Part shown: positions 7,657-7,887 of the stretch, piece after piece
Position numbering within the stretch: position 1 is the first letter of the stretch
Layout: each line of letters starts with the position of its first letter
NCBI GenBank assembly: GCA_002432095.1
Contig: DJFQ01000235.1
Location: 8,883 to 16,769, forward strand
Reading direction: 5' to 3'
Length of the DNA stretch: 7,887 bases
Source of the DNA: Marinagarivorans sp. UBA5868
GTDB taxonomy: Bacteria; Pseudomonadota; Gammaproteobacteria; Pseudomonadales; Cellvibrionaceae
Notes under the pieces: generated by a model
Told to the model about the DNA's origin: nothing
Databases searched by the model: none
Seen by the model: only the letters and a program-made list of their open reading frames with translations
Translations under genes and position numbers: made by a program

Positions 7657-7887
7657 TCAGGCAGCGTCAGTCAACCACTGAAGATCGCCGCGCTCGACCG
7701 TTTCTGCAGCAAGAATTTTATTAAGATCTGTTTCCGGAAGGCGCAACAACAACACACAGCTGCCATCGTCCTGATAGCGTTCTTCGATCACTGCGTTCGC
7801 TCGATGAAAACGCGCACGCAAACTGCCCATCTGACTGTCAAGCCGAACCTGGCCTTCGAACATATTGTGGCCCAACAGTTCTATCAG
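7657..7887 (-). CDS. hflX: GTPase HflX, C-terminal end (5' part beyond window)
   Basis: An open frame runs in from the right edge and stops with TGA at 7657-7659, giving 76 visible residues. They match the small C-terminal domain that follows the GTPase domain in HflX: an L-R-A-R-F-H-x-x-x-x-V-I-E-E motif, then D-D-G-S-C-V-L-L-L-R-L-P and D-L-N-K-I-L. None of the nucleotide-binding motifs is visible, so the call rests on this short domain plus its place just upstream of hflK-hflC, which is the standard order. HflX is a ribosome-binding GTPase that splits or rescues stalled 70S ribosomes, best known under heat stress. The TTG at 7875 and ATG at 7863 are internal codons, since the frame continues upstream without a stop. 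Confidence 0.85.
   Translation of the reverse strand: MIELLGHNMFEGQVRLDSQMGSLRARFHRANAVIEERYQDDGSCVLLLRLPETDLNKILAAETVERGDLQWLTDAA

Overview
The window looks like an ordinary chromosomal stretch of a gammaproteobacterium at roughly 50% GC. The minus-strand order hflX - hflK - hflC - yjeT (DUF2065) - hisZ - purA is the arrangement known from Pseudomonas and relatives. Escherichia coli has the same order without hisZ. The presence of hisZ therefore points to a Pseudomonadales/Cellvibrionales/Oceanospirillales-type genome rather than an enterobacterium. The exact genus cannot be read from this sequence alone.

Layout. Positions 1-2587 (plus strand) hold the 3' end of an ABC ATPase gene followed by two different FtsX/MacB-type permease genes, packed as one operon (4-bp overlap, then a 2-bp gap). 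This is a type VII (mechanotransmission-type) ABC system whose substrate cannot be deduced. A 13-bp perfect hairpin with a T-run at 2600-2633 separates it from the convergent minus-strand genes. Reading the minus strand from the right edge come the C-terminal end of hflX (7657-7887, cut by the window), hflK (6356-7534), hflC (5484-6356, start overlapping the hflK stop by one base), a highly structured 136-bp gap, yjeT (5162-5347), hisZ (3957-5138) and purA (2637-3929).

How the genes work together. HflK and HflC form the inner-membrane SPFH complex that surrounds and modulates the FtsH protease. HflX is a ribosome-associated GTPase that shares the locus but acts in the cytoplasm. YjeT is a two-helix membrane protein of unknown function. 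HisZ is the regulatory subunit of the short-form ATP phosphoribosyltransferase (first step of histidine synthesis), and PurA makes adenylosuccinate for AMP synthesis. The last two both belong to adenine-nucleotide metabolism.

No gene in the window is new in kind, and I see no mobile element, CRISPR array, tRNA or rRNA. The most interesting part is the hflC-yjeT gap (5348-5483). It holds three successive hairpins, the last a textbook minus-strand terminator, enclosed by a 10-bp perfect inverted repeat. The promoter-distal arm of that repeat contains the likely ribosome binding site of yjeT. This suggests, without proving it, that expression of yjeT-hisZ-purA is separated from hflKC or controlled at this point. 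No stretch above 300 bases lacks a gene.
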